64,000 nt of DNA from Micromonospora globbae (GTDB lineage: Bacteria > Actinomycetota > Actinomycetes > Mycobacteriales > Micromonosporaceae). Under the pieces are notes generated by a model. That model searched no databases, was not told where the DNA came from, and worked only from the letters and a program-made list of their open reading frames with translations. The position numbers were made by a program, and so were the translations under genes. Numbering within the stretch: position 1 is the first letter of the stretch; each line of letters opens with the position of its first letter. Positions 18,841 through 27,551 of the stretch are shown here, piece after piece. Location of the stretch: the NCBI RefSeq assembly GCF_003610785.1, contig NZ_RAQQ01000027.1, forward strand, positions 1 through 64,000, in the 5' to 3' direction.

Positions 18841-19626
18841 GTGACCGAGGACCGGGCCAGCCGGCCGAAGAACCCGCAGCAGCTCGCCGAGGCGGGTCCG
18901 CCGGCCACTCGGCGCCGGGGCACCGCGCGCACCCGGGCGGCGCAGCCCGCCGTACGCCCGGTCACCCCGGTGGTCAGCACCTTCCCCGATCCGGCGACGG
19001 TCGACCTGACCGCCCGGCAGCGGCGGATCCTGGAGTTCATCCGCACCTGGGTCGACCGGCACGGCTACCCGCCGAGCGTGCGGGAGATCGGCGAGGCGGT
19101 CGGGTTGGTGTCCCCGTCCAGCGTCGCCTACCAGCTGAAGGAGCTGGAGAAGAAGGGCTTCCTGCGCCGCGACCCCAACCGGCCGCGCGCCGTGGACGTC
19201 CGCGCCCCCGGCGACCTGGTCGACGACGAGCTGGCCCGCGCCCAGCGGCCCACCCCGGCGTACGTGCCGATGCTCGGCCGGATCGCCGCCGGCGGCCCGA
19301 TCCTCGCCGAGCAGGCGGTGGAGGACGTCTTCCCGCTCCCCCGCGAGCTGGTCGGCGAGGGTGAGGTCTTCATGCTCCAGGTCAAGGGCGACTCGATGCT
19401 CGACGCGGCCATCTGCGACGGCGACTGGGTCGTCGTGCGGCAGCAGCCGACCGCCGAGTCGGGCGACATCGTGGCGGCCATGCTCGACGGCGAGGCCACC
19501 GTCAAGACCTACCGCCGCCGCGACGGGCACGTGTGGCTGATGCCCCAGAACCCGGCCTTCGACCCGATCCCCGGCGACGACGCGACCATCATGGGGCGTG
19601 TCGTGGCGGTGCTGCGGCGCATCTGA
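18841..19626 (+). CDS. lexA: LexA, SOS response repressor and self-cleaving protease
   Basis: The 261-residue product has a winged-helix DNA-binding domain at about 57-115 ([20 protein letters not shown], with [20 protein letters not shown]) and a S24 protease domain. The cleavage site is Ala150-Gly151 in GRIAAGGPI; the catalytic pair is Ser185 (GDSMLD) and Lys222 (ATVKTY), 37 residues apart as in E. coli LexA. The GTG start has GGGAGGAC upstream. About 55 extra residues, rich in Arg, Ala and Pro, precede the DNA-binding domain compared with E. coli. It is preceded by its own SOS box; recA at 40220-41266 also carries one. Confidence 0.96.
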   Translation: MTEDRASRPKNPQQLAEAGPPATRRRGTARTRAAQPAVRPVTPVVSTFPDPATVDLTARQRRILEFIRTWVDRHGYPPSVREIGEAVGLVSPSSVAYQLKELEKKGFLRRDPNRPRAVDVRAPGDLVDDELARAQRPTPAYVPMLGRIAAGGPILAEQAVEDVFPLPRELVGEGEVFMLQVKGDSMLDAAICDGDWVVVRQQPTAESGDIVAAMLDGEATVKTYRRRDGHVWLMPQNPAFDPIPGDDATIMGRVVAVLRRI

Positions 19627-19702
19627 CCACGGGCGGGTGGCCACGCCCGGTGGTCACCCGCACCGAGGGCTCCACGGGCGAACCCGCGCCCGCACGCGGC
19701 GA

Positions 19703-21424
19703 TCAGTATCGGTCGCCCCGGTAGCCGCGGCCCCCACCCGGGTACTGGCCGTACGGGTCGATGTCGTCGTCTCGCCGGCGACCGCCCCGCTGGCCCCGAT
19801 AGTCCGGCTCCGGCCCGGGCCCACCCCGTCGGGGCGGCGGCTCCGCACGGCCTCCGCCGTACACGCCACCGCCGCCGGGCTGGCCACCGCCGTAGACCCC
19901 ACCGCCCGCGGGGCGCCCACCGCCGCCGGCAGGCCGCCCACCGCCACCGGCGGGGCGACCGCCGCCCGCCGGCCGGCCGTTGCCGCCGTAGACACCACCA
20001 CCGCCGCTCGGGCGGCCACCGCCGCCGCTGGGCGGCCGCGCACCGCCGTACACGCCTCCCGTGCCGCCGGCCGGTCGACCGCCGCCGTAGACGCCTCCAC
20101 CGGCGGGCGCGCCGCCGCGGGCCGGGCCCCCGGCGGGCGGAGCACCCCCGCGCGCCGGGCCTCCGCCGTACACGGCGCCGTTGCTCGGGGCACCGCCGTA
20201 GACACCGCCCCGCGGACCGTCGCTCACGGGAGCGTCGGCCTCCACGAAGCCGCTCGGCCGGTCGTCGACACCGTCCGGGCCGTCCGGATCCTCACCGGCC
20301 GCCCGCTTGCGGCGGGTCCGGAGGATGCCGAAGATGCCGATGCCGACCAGCACCACACCGATCACGCCGACCGCGGCGATCAGGTAGGTGATGTCCTGGA
20401 GACTCAGCTCGTCGAACCACGACCGGCCGGCCGCCTGCCCGCCCTCGTGGTCGTCGGCGATCGGCGCCGCCGTGCTCGTCGACGGCGTGTAGGCGAGGAT
20501 GTTCACGTCGAGCTCGTCGTCGCCGAGCTGCGCGACGTCCGAGACGGTGAGGAAGGTCTTCCCGTCGGGCGTGTAGGCGATCGCCTCGCCGAACGGGTCG
20601 GACAGCGGGGTTACCCGCGGCTTGCCGGTGGTGAGCGCCCCGACGATGTCACCGCCGGTGACGTCGAACTCGAAGGCGTCGGCGTACGTGCGCAGCACCA
20701 CCCTGCTGCCGTCCGGGGAGCGGGCCGCACCGGTGATCGCGACCCGGCCGAACGTGTTGAGCGGGTTGTCCGTCTGCGTCTTCGGCAGCGTGATCTCGCC
20801 GACCTTCTCCATCGGCACCGGCTCGGTGGCGCCGTTCTTGAGCGCCGCCGTCGGACGGTAGATCTCCGCCTTGCCCGAGATCACCTTCGTGATGATCAGC
20901 GGTAGCTTGTCGTCGCCGACCAGCAGTGCCTCGGCGTCGTGCGGCTTCCCCTCCGGGTACGAGAGGCGGTGCAGGACGGGCTCCTTGGAGCCGCTCACCG
21001 GCATGGTCCAGACCGCCACGCGCTTGCGGCGCTCCTCCGACATGGGGTTGTCACCGGTGTCGGCGATCCACAGCGTCTTGCGGTCGGGCGAGAGCGCCAG
21101 GTCCTCCGTGTCGAACGGGCCCTCACCGGAGTAGGGCACCGGATCCTTGGAGATCTTGCACTTGTTGTCCAGGTAGAAGACCCGCTTACGCGACTCGACC
21201 TCGGTGCCGTCGTTGATCACGATGTAGCCGCTGTTCGTCGCCACGAGCCCGGAGATCTCGCGCAGCCGCTCGTCGGTGATGGTGCACCGCTTCTTGCCGG
21301 GCTGCGGTTCGCCGGGAGCGGGAGCTGCCGGAGCGGGGGCCGCCAGGGCGGCGGCTCCGGTGAGTGCCACGGTGACGCCGACGAGCCCGAGGGCGACCGT
21401 GACCGAGGAAACAGCGCGGCGCAT
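19703..21424 (-). CDS. Secreted/membrane protein with extracellular propeller-like domain and GGVYGG-repeat C-terminal tail
   Basis: The 573-residue product has a signal peptide (about 1-28, ending ALAAPAP), an extracellular domain of about 300 residues with motifs such as DTEDLALSPDRKTLWIADTGDN and ARSPDGSRVVLRTYADAFEFDV that suggest a beta-propeller, one membrane segment at about 330-352 (TYLIAAVGVIGVVLVGIGIF) followed by the stop-transfer LRTRRKR, and a 200-residue cytoplasmic tail. The tail is made of Gly-rich repeats (GGVYGG, GRPAGGG, PARGGAP) and ends rich in Arg, Asp and Tyr. The ATG at 21424 is chosen because the signal peptide starts there. I do not know a function. Confidence 0.78.
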   Translation of the reverse strand: MRRAVSSVTVALGLVGVTVALTGAAALAAPAPAAPAPGEPQPGKKRCTITDERLREISGLVATNSGYIVINDGTEVESRKRVFYLDNKCKISKDPVPYSGEGPFDTEDLALSPDRKTLWIADTGDNPMSEERRKRVAVWTMPVSGSKEPVLHRLSYPEGKPHDAEALLVGDDKLPLIITKVISGKAEIYRPTAALKNGATEPVPMEKVGEITLPKTQTDNPLNTFGRVAITGAARSPDGSRVVLRTYADAFEFDVTGGDIVGALTTGKPRVTPLSDPFGEAIAYTPDGKTFLTVSDVAQLGDDELDVNILAYTPSTSTAAPIADDHEGGQAAGRSWFDELSLQDITYLIAAVGVIGVVLVGIGIFGILRTRRKRAAGEDPDGPDGVDDRPSGFVEADAPVSDGPRGGVYGGAPSNGAVYGGGPARGGAPPAGGPARGGAPAGGGVYGGGRPAGGTGGVYGGARPPSGGGGRPSGGGGVYGGNGRPAGGGRPAGGGGRPAGGGGRPAGGGVYGGGQPGGGGVYGGGRAEPPPRRGGPGPEPDYRGQRGGRRRDDDIDPYGQYPGGGRGYRGDRY

Positions 21425-21471
21425 TGCGCAAGTGTCGCATGCCCGGGGTTTCCGGCGGGTCACGCCAGCCG

Positions 21472-21627
21472 GCTCAGGCCGGTACGCCGGCCGGGGGGCA
21501 ACCCCGGCACGCCGGGCTCACGCCGGTGGTGTCAGGCGGGTACGCGGGGCTCACGCCGCCCGGGTCAGGCCGGCACGCCAGGCTCACGCCGGCGATGTCA
21601 GGCCGGCACGCCGGCCGGGGTCAGGCC
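21472..21627. repeat. Degenerate tandem repeat, unit about 33 bp
   Basis: About four to five imperfect copies of a unit built from TCAGGCCGGCACGCC and GGCTCACGCCGG fill the gap between hflX and the GGVYGG-repeat protein gene. The last copy runs into the final codons of hflX on the minus strand. Confidence 0.7.
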
Positions 21628-23108
21628 CCGGCGACGGCCGCCTGCGCGTACGGGGCCAGCTCGGCGGCGAGCGGCTGGTTCACGCGCACGTGCAGCAGCG
21701 TGCCCTCGGGCAGGTGGGCCGTGCTGAGCACCTCGCCGAGGCGGTGCACCCGGGCGACCAGGTCACCCCGGTCGTACGGCAGCACCGCACGCACCTCCAC
21801 CGCGGGCCGCGGCAGCCGCGTCTCGATGACGTCGCGCAGGTCGTCGATCCCCCGCCCGGAGCGGGCCGAGACGAAGACCGCCTCCGGCCAGAGCCGCTTC
21901 AGCCGCAGCAGCGTCTCCTCGTCCGTGGCGTCGATCTTGTTGACCACCAGCAGCTCGGGAAGCCGGTCGGCGCCCACCTCGGCGAGCACCTCGCGTACCG
22001 CCCGGACCTGCTCCTCCGGATCCGGGTGGGTGCCGTCGACGACGTGAACCACCAGGTCGGCCTCGGCGACCTCCTCCAGCGTCGAGCGGAACGCCTCGAC
22101 GATCTGGTGCGGCAGGTGCCGGACGAAGCCCACCGTGTCGGAGAGCGTGTAGACACGCCCGTCGCTCGTGGTCGCCCTGCGGGTGGTCGGGTCGAGGGTG
22201 GCGAACAGCGCGTTCTCGACCAGCACACCCGCGCCGGTCAGGCGGTTGAGCAGGCTCGACTTGCCGGCGTTGGTGTAACCGGCGATGGCCACGGCCGGCA
22301 CCGCGTTGCGGGAGCGGCGGGCACGCTTGGTCTGGCGTACGGTGCGCATGCCCTTGATCTCGCGACGCAGCCGGGCGATCCGCGTGCGGATCCGGCGCCG
22401 GTCGGTTTCGAGCTTCGTCTCACCGGGACCACGCAGACCCACACCGCCGCCGGCGCCGCCCACGCGGGCGCTACCGCCGGTCTGCCGGGAGAGCGTCTCG
22501 CCCCAACCGCGCAGGCGGGGCAGCAGGTACTCCAGCTGGGCCAGCTCGACCTGCGCCTTGCCCTCCTTGCTCTTCGCGTGCTGGGCGAAGATGTCGAGGA
22601 TCAGCGCCGTACGGTCGACGACCTTGACCTTGGTCCGCTGTTCGAGGTTGCGCAGCTGCGACGGGGAGAGCTCACCGTCGCAGATGACCGTGTCGGCGCC
22701 GGTGGCGAGCACGACGGAGCCCAGGTCGTCGACCTTGCCCCGACCGATGTACGTCGCCGGGTCGGGACGGTCGCGCCGCTGGATGAGCCCCTCGAGCACC
22801 TGGGAGCCGGCGGTCTCGGCCAGCGCGGCCAGCTCGGTGAGGGAGTTCTCGGCGTCGGTCTGCGTGCCCTCGGTCCAGACGCCCACGAGCACCACCCGCT
22901 CCAGGCGGAGCTGGCGGTACTCGACCTCGGTGATGTCGGTGAGCTCGGTGGAGAGGCCGGGGACCCGCCGCAGCGCCTGCCGCTCCGACAGCTCGAACTC
23001 GCCGGTGGTGGCGTCGAGCTCCTCGTCCTCAACGGGGACGACGACGGTGTCCTGGTCGCGCAAGCCGATCTCCTGTCCGTTCTGCCGGTTACCGAGCAAT
23101 CCTGACAT
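21621..23108 (-). CDS. hflX: HflX, ribosome-associated GTPase
   Basis: The 495-residue product has an N-terminal HflX domain (about 60-215; ATYIGRGKVDDL and RTALILDIFAQHAKSKEGK), a helical linker with GGVGLRGPGETKLETDRR, and a GTPase domain with G1 GYTNAGKSS (near residue 278), DTVGF and NKID. HflX splits stalled or hibernating 70S ribosomes after stress. Its place near miaA, dapF and miaB is common in bacteria. The start at 23108 gives about 128 bp to the divergent malic enzyme gene. Confidence 0.93.
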   Translation of the reverse strand: MSGLLGNRQNGQEIGLRDQDTVVVPVEDEELDATTGEFELSERQALRRVPGLSTELTDITEVEYRQLRLERVVLVGVWTEGTQTDAENSLTELAALAETAGSQVLEGLIQRRDRPDPATYIGRGKVDDLGSVVLATGADTVICDGELSPSQLRNLEQRTKVKVVDRTALILDIFAQHAKSKEGKAQVELAQLEYLLPRLRGWGETLSRQTGGSARVGGAGGGVGLRGPGETKLETDRRRIRTRIARLRREIKGMRTVRQTKRARRSRNAVPAVAIAGYTNAGKSSLLNRLTGAGVLVENALFATLDPTTRRATTSDGRVYTLSDTVGFVRHLPHQIVEAFRSTLEEVAEADLVVHVVDGTHPDPEEQVRAVREVLAEVGADRLPELLVVNKIDATDEETLLRLKRLWPEAVFVSARSGRGIDDLRDVIETRLPRPAVEVRAVLPYDRGDLVARVHRLGEVLSTAHLPEGTLLHVRVNQPLAAELAPYAQAAVAGA

Positions 23109-23236
23109 GTGACAACGCGCGGCGCACCTGCGTTATGCCCGTGGTCGTACCCACCGGTAGCGGGGCCGGATGCCGGCCGAGCCGGGTGGGCGAGTAGAAA
23201 TGCCAGTCGAGCCGCTCAGCGCTGACGGAGGAACCT

Positions 23237-24709
23237 GTGGCCATCACCCGACTTCCGAGTGCCGGATTCTCGATCACGATCCGGATCGCCGTACCGGCGG
23301 ACGCGTCGTCGATCGGGCGGCTGACCACCTCCGTCGGGGAGGCCGGGGCGATCGTGACCGCGCTGGACGTGGTCGACTCCGACCCGACCAACGTGATCGT
23401 CGACCTCACCTGCGACACCGCCGACGCGAGCCACGCCGACCAGGTCGTCCAGGCGCTCAGCGCCCTCGACGGGGTGGACGTGCGCAAGGTCTCCGACCGC
23501 ACGTTCCTGCTGCACCTCGGCGGGAAGATCGAGGTCAGCTCGAAGGTCGCCCTGCGGACCCGCGACGAGCTGTCCCGCGCGTACACCCCCGGTGTGGCCC
23601 GTGTGTGCCAGGCCATCGCCGAGAACCCGGCGGACGCGCGGCGGCTGACCATAAAGCGCAACACCGTGGCGGTGGTCAGCGACGGTTCGGCCGTGCTGGG
23701 CCTCGGGAACCTCGGCCCGGCCGCGGCGCTGCCCGTCATGGAGGGCAAGGCGGCGCTGTTCAAGCGCTTCGGCGGCGTGGACGCCTGGCCGGTGGTGCTC
23801 GACACCCAGGACACCGACGAGATCGTCTCTATCGTCAAGGCGATCGCCCCCGCGTACGGCGGGATCAACCTGGAGGACATCGCCGCGCCGCGCTGCTTCG
23901 AGATCGAGGCGCGGCTGCGTGAGGCGCTCGACATCCCCGTCTTCCACGACGACCAGCACGGCACCGCGATCTGCGTGCTGGCCGCGCTCACCAACGCGCT
24001 GCGGGTGGTGGGCAAGCAGCTCACGGACGTCCGGGTCGTGGTCTCCGGCGCCGGCGCCGCCGGCACGGCGATCATGAAGCTGCTGCTGCGTCAGGGCGTG
24101 GGCGACATCATCGCGTACGACCGGCAGGGCGCCCTGCACCGCGGCCAGACCGGGCTGAACCCGGCCTGGCAGTGGCTGGCCGAGAACACCAACAAGGAGA
24201 ACTACTCCGGTGACCTCGCCGGCGCCATCCAGGGCGCGGACGTCTTCATCGGGGTGAGCGCCCCAAACCTGCTCACCGGCGAGGACATCGCCACCATGGC
24301 GAAGGACGCGATCGTGTTCGCGCTCGCCAACCCCGACCCGGAGGTCGACCCGCGGGAGGCGCGCAAGCACGCCGCGGTGGTCGCCACCGGCCGGTCGGAC
24401 CAGCCCAACCAGATCAACAACGTGCTGGCCTTCCCCGGTGTGTTCCGCGGCATGCTCGACGCGCACGCGGAGGAGTTCACCGAGGAGATGGCGATCGCGG
24501 CGGCGCAGGCCATCGCGGACGTCGTCGGCGAGGACAAGATCAACCCGACGGTAATCGTGCCGAGCGTCTTCGACGCCCGGGTGGCCCCCGCGGTGGCCGC
24601 CGCCGTACGCGCGGCCGCGCAGAACCCGGCCGCGGCGCCCGCTCCGGCCGGTGACGCCGGCCCGGCCGACCTCCCCGAGATCGCCGCCGAAGCCTCCGCC
24701 ACGCCGTAA
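23237..24709 (+). CDS. NAD(P)-dependent malic enzyme with N-terminal ACT domain
   Basis: The 490-residue product converts malate to pyruvate and CO2 with reduction of NAD(P). An ACT-like regulatory domain (about 14-90) precedes the catalytic domain, which has AYTPGVARVCQAI, SAVLGLGNLGPAAALPVMEG, the metal-site stretch NLEDIAAPRCFEIE, FHDDQHGTAI, and the nucleotide loop VSGAGAAGTA. The tail after residue 460 is Ala/Pro-rich. GGAGGAA precedes the GTG start. The ACT domain suggests allosteric control by a small ligand; which cofactor is used cannot be told with certainty. Confidence 0.9.
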   Translation: MAITRLPSAGFSITIRIAVPADASSIGRLTTSVGEAGAIVTALDVVDSDPTNVIVDLTCDTADASHADQVVQALSALDGVDVRKVSDRTFLLHLGGKIEVSSKVALRTRDELSRAYTPGVARVCQAIAENPADARRLTIKRNTVAVVSDGSAVLGLGNLGPAAALPVMEGKAALFKRFGGVDAWPVVLDTQDTDEIVSIVKAIAPAYGGINLEDIAAPRCFEIEARLREALDIPVFHDDQHGTAICVLAALTNALRVVGKQLTDVRVVVSGAGAAGTAIMKLLLRQGVGDIIAYDRQGALHRGQTGLNPAWQWLAENTNKENYSGDLAGAIQGADVFIGVSAPNLLTGEDIATMAKDAIVFALANPDPEVDPREARKHAAVVATGRSDQPNQINNVLAFPGVFRGMLDAHAEEFTEEMAIAAAQAIADVVGEDKINPTVIVPSVFDARVAPAVAAAVRAAAQNPAAAPAPAGDAGPADLPEIAAEASATP

Positions 24710-24765
24710 ATCCCGGGCCCCGCGCGGACCCCTCCCCGGGGGCCCCGGGCCCCCCGGGGACCCCT
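24710..24765 (+). terminator. G+C-rich palindromic run after malic enzyme gene
   Basis: The 56 bp after the stop codon include runs such as CCCCGGGGGCCCCGGGCC that can form several alternative hairpins. Together with the adjoining inverted repeat B they form a double structure between two convergent genes. Confidence 0.45.
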
Positions 24766-24845
24766 CCCCGCGATCTTGCACTTTCTGCCCCGGCAAAAGC
24801 CGCATTCCACGCGATCCAGGGGCCGAAAGTGCAAGATCGACGGGG
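24766..24845. repeat. Inverted repeat element B (CGATCTTGCA family)
   Basis: The left arm CGATCTTGCACTTTCTGCCC and the right arm, starting GGGGCCGAAAGTGCAAGATC, pair over about 25 bp with few mismatches around a 30-bp centre. It lies between the convergent malic enzyme and dapF genes, 25 bp beyond the dapF stop codon. Confidence 0.87.
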
Positions 24846-24870
24846 TGACCCGGCGGGGTCAGGGCATGGG

Positions 24871-25716
24871 TCAGGGGTGCAGGGTTGGGGCGGTGACCTG
24901 GCCGGTGGCGACCAGGACGGCGGGGCCGGAGAGCCAGCAGGAGTCCTCGGTCACCGTCACCGTGAGGCGGCCCCCGGGCACGTCGACGGCGACGACCCCG
25001 GTGTCACGCCCCGCGTCGCGCAGCGCCACCGCGCCCACCGCGCACGCGCCCGTGCCGCAGGAGAGCGTCTCCGCCGAGCCCCGCTCGTAGACCCGCATCA
25101 GCACGTGCCCGTCGGCGCCCGCCACCGGCGCGCCGGGGGCGGTGAACTCGACGTTCACGCCGGCGGGGAAGACCGCGGCGTCCACCTCGGGCGCCCGGCC
25201 CAGGTCGAGCGCCGGCAGGTCCAGCCCGGCGGGCAGCGGGCACACGAGGTGCGGGTTGCCCACGTCCACGGCGGTGCCGGCCAGGGTGAGCCCACCGAGG
25301 GTGGCCGTCGACGCGTCGTACAGCCGGGGGCGGCGCATCTCGACGGCGACGTCCTCCCCCTCGATCCGGGCCCGCACCACGCCGGCCCGCGTCGCCACGG
25401 GCAGCGCGGCCTCCGAGGGCTCGGCCAGCCCGGTGTCGAGGAGGTAGCGGACGAACACCCGCGCGCCGTTGCCGCACATCTCGGCGAGCGAGCCGTCGGC
25501 GTTCCAGTAGTCCATGAACCACTCGGCCTCGCCGGCCAGCGCGGCTCCCTCCGGGTGCTTGGCGGCCCGGACGACCCGCAGCACGCCGTCCGCGCCGATC
25601 CCCCGCCGCCGGTCGCACAGCGCCGCGACCAGCCCCAGGGTGAGGTCGAGCGCGCCGTCCGGGTCGGGCAGGATCACGAAGTCGTTGCCGGTGCCGTGCC
25701 CCTTGGTGAACTCCAC
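24871..25716 (-). CDS. dapF: Diaminopimelate epimerase
   Basis: The 281-residue product converts LL- to meso-diaminopimelate for lysine and peptidoglycan synthesis. It begins MEFTKGHGTGNDFVILPD, with the two catalytic Cys in EMCGNGARVF (near residue 80) and TLSCGTGACAV (near 218). It is the last gene of a compact operon: it starts only 7 bp after miaA ends. Inverted repeat B follows the stop codon. Confidence 0.95.
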   Translation of the reverse strand: MEFTKGHGTGNDFVILPDPDGALDLTLGLVAALCDRRRGIGADGVLRVVRAAKHPEGAALAGEAEWFMDYWNADGSLAEMCGNGARVFVRYLLDTGLAEPSEAALPVATRAGVVRARIEGEDVAVEMRRPRLYDASTATLGGLTLAGTAVDVGNPHLVCPLPAGLDLPALDLGRAPEVDAAVFPAGVNVEFTAPGAPVAGADGHVLMRVYERGSAETLSCGTGACAVGAVALRDAGRDTGVVAVDVPGGRLTVTVTEDSCWLSGPAVLVATGQVTAPTLHP

Positions 25717-25723
25717 GCCCCCA

Positions 25724-26635
25724 TCATCGCGCAGCGGACGTCGCCACCCGCACGGCCTCGGCCACCAGGCCGGGGTCGGCCGAGTCGAGCCAGTGGATCC
25801 GGGGGTCCCGGCGGAACCAGGAACGCTGCCGTCGGACGAAGCGCCGGGTGGCGCGGATCGTCTCCTCGTACGCCTCGGTCTCGGTCAGCTCGCCGGCGAG
25901 GAACCGCAGCACCTGCTGGTAGCCGAGCGCGCGGCTCGCCGTACGCCCGTCGGGCAGGCCCCGGCCGACCAGCTCGCGGGTCTCGGCGACCAGGCCGTCG
26001 GCCCACATCCGGTCGACCCGCCGGGCGATCCGCTCGTCCAGCAATTCCGTGTCGAGGTCCACGCCGATCTGCACCGACGGGTAGTACGGGGTGGGCTCCG
26101 GCAGCGACGCCGTGAACGGCGCCCCGGTCAGCTCGATCACCTCGAGCGCCCGGACGATGCGCCGGCCGTTGCCGGGCAGGATGCCCGCGGCGGCAGCGGG
26201 GTCGGCGGCGCGCAGCCGCGCGTACAGGGGGGCCGGGCCGACCTCGGCGAGCTCCCGCTCCAGCCGCTCCCGGATCGCCGGGTCGGTGCCGGGAAACTCG
26301 AACTGCTCCAGCACCGCCCGGACGTAGAGCCCCGAGCCGCCGACCAGCAGTGGCACCCGCCCCCGGGCCAGGATGCCGTCGACGGCCGCGCGGGCGAGCC
26401 GCTGGTACTCCGCGACGCTGGCCGGCTCGGTGACGTCCCAGATGTCCAGCAGGTGGTGCGGCACCCCCTCCCGCTCGGCCGGGGTGAGCTTGGCGGTGCC
26501 GATGTCCATGCCCCGGTAGAGCTGCATCGAGTCGGCGTTGACCACCTCGCCGTCGAGGGCGTGCGCGAGGGCGATGCTCAGCGCCGACTTGCCCGCCGCG
26601 GTCGGCCCGACCACGGCCACGACGGTGCCGGTCAT
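25724..26635 (-). CDS. miaA: tRNA dimethylallyltransferase
   Basis: The 303-residue product adds the dimethylallyl group to A37 of tRNAs that read UNN codons. It has the P-loop VGPTAAGKSAL near the start, DSMQLYRGMDIGTAK, HHLLDIWDVTEPASVAEYQ and GGSGLYVRAVL. MiaB, encoded at 28920-30419, then methylthiolates the same base. The start ATG overlaps the TGA of the upstream gene (ATGA), so translation is probably coupled. Confidence 0.95.
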   Translation of the reverse strand: MTGTVVAVVGPTAAGKSALSIALAHALDGEVVNADSMQLYRGMDIGTAKLTPAEREGVPHHLLDIWDVTEPASVAEYQRLARAAVDGILARGRVPLLVGGSGLYVRAVLEQFEFPGTDPAIRERLERELAEVGPAPLYARLRAADPAAAAGILPGNGRRIVRALEVIELTGAPFTASLPEPTPYYPSVQIGVDLDTELLDERIARRVDRMWADGLVAETRELVGRGLPDGRTASRALGYQQVLRFLAGELTETEAYEETIRATRRFVRRQRSWFRRDPRIHWLDSADPGLVAEAVRVATSAAR

Positions 26636-27348
26636 CCGCGGGTCCAGGTCGCCACGAGGTAGGCGACGCCGTACGGGGCCGTGTGGTGGAGCAGGTCACC
26701 CCGCCAGTCGCCCCCCGCCGCGCGGGCGGCGGCGGCGAGCACCTGCCAGGTCGCGCGACCCGCCACCCGCAGCTCCGCGGACAGCGCCGGGTCCAGGTCG
26801 AGGAGGGCGTCGGCGTCCGCCGCGGCCAGGGCCGCCGCCACCGATTCGTCGTACGCCTGCGCGCGCGGGTCGTGGTAGCCGGGCGCCTTCTCGCCCCGGC
26901 AGGCCGTCCCGTCCCCCATGGCCAGCAGCGCGACCCGCGTGCCGCGCTCCGACACCCGCGCGGCGAGGTCGCGCAGCCCGGCCCCGGCGGTGTCGGCGGC
27001 GACCTGGGCGGCGGCGACCGGCACCCGCACCTCGTGGCGGGCGAGCAGCCAGGCGCCCAGGGTGAGGCTCAGCGGCAGCACCGCGCCCCGGTCCGGCTGG
27101 CCCGGGCTCAGGGGGACGGCCAGGTCGACACCCCACGGCTGCAACGAGCCGGTGGCCGGCGACGGGACCCAGCCGGTCTCCGGCCCGTCCCCGACCAGCA
27201 CCACGGTGTCCGGTCCGGCGGACAGCAGCCGGGCCACGGCGGCGTCGCAGGCGGCCCGGAGGTCGTCCAGCTCCGGTGCGGCGGCACCGGCCACCTCGGG
27301 CACGAGCAGGGGCGGGTGGGGGCAGACGGCGGCGGCGACCAGTGGCAC
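26632..27348 (-). CDS. Class III extradiol dioxygenase B-subunit-like protein
   Basis: The 238-residue product resembles the LigB/MEMO-type dioxygenase fold: AAAVCPHPPLLVPEV near the start (the CPHPP His motif), VLVGDGPETG, and LLAMGDGTACRGEKAPGYHD. This gene commonly precedes miaA and dapF in actinobacteria, but no substrate is established. The GTG at 27348 gives VPLVAAAVCPHPP; an in-frame GTG six codons upstream is possible. The stop codon overlaps the miaA start, making it the first gene of a three-gene operon. Confidence 0.8.
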   Translation of the reverse strand: MPLVAAAVCPHPPLLVPEVAGAAAPELDDLRAACDAAVARLLSAGPDTVVLVGDGPETGWVPSPATGSLQPWGVDLAVPLSPGQPDRGAVLPLSLTLGAWLLARHEVRVPVAAAQVAADTAGAGLRDLAARVSERGTRVALLAMGDGTACRGEKAPGYHDPRAQAYDESVAAALAAADADALLDLDPALSAELRVAGRATWQVLAAAARAAGGDWRGDLLHHTAPYGVAYLVATWTRG

Positions 27349-27551
27349 CCGTTCACGGTAGCGGGACACCCCGGTGCGTCCACGCGCCGATCCGGTCACC
27401 CGGGCGGTAGGACACCGTATGGTCACGGTCGGCGATAGGCGCTCGACGGGGACGGGGTCGTACCTGTGACAATGCCGGGGAGAAACTTGGCTGCGCCGTG
27501 GCGGCGCTCGGGGGACGGTTCCCCCGACGCCGGGAGAACGAGGATGGGCAC

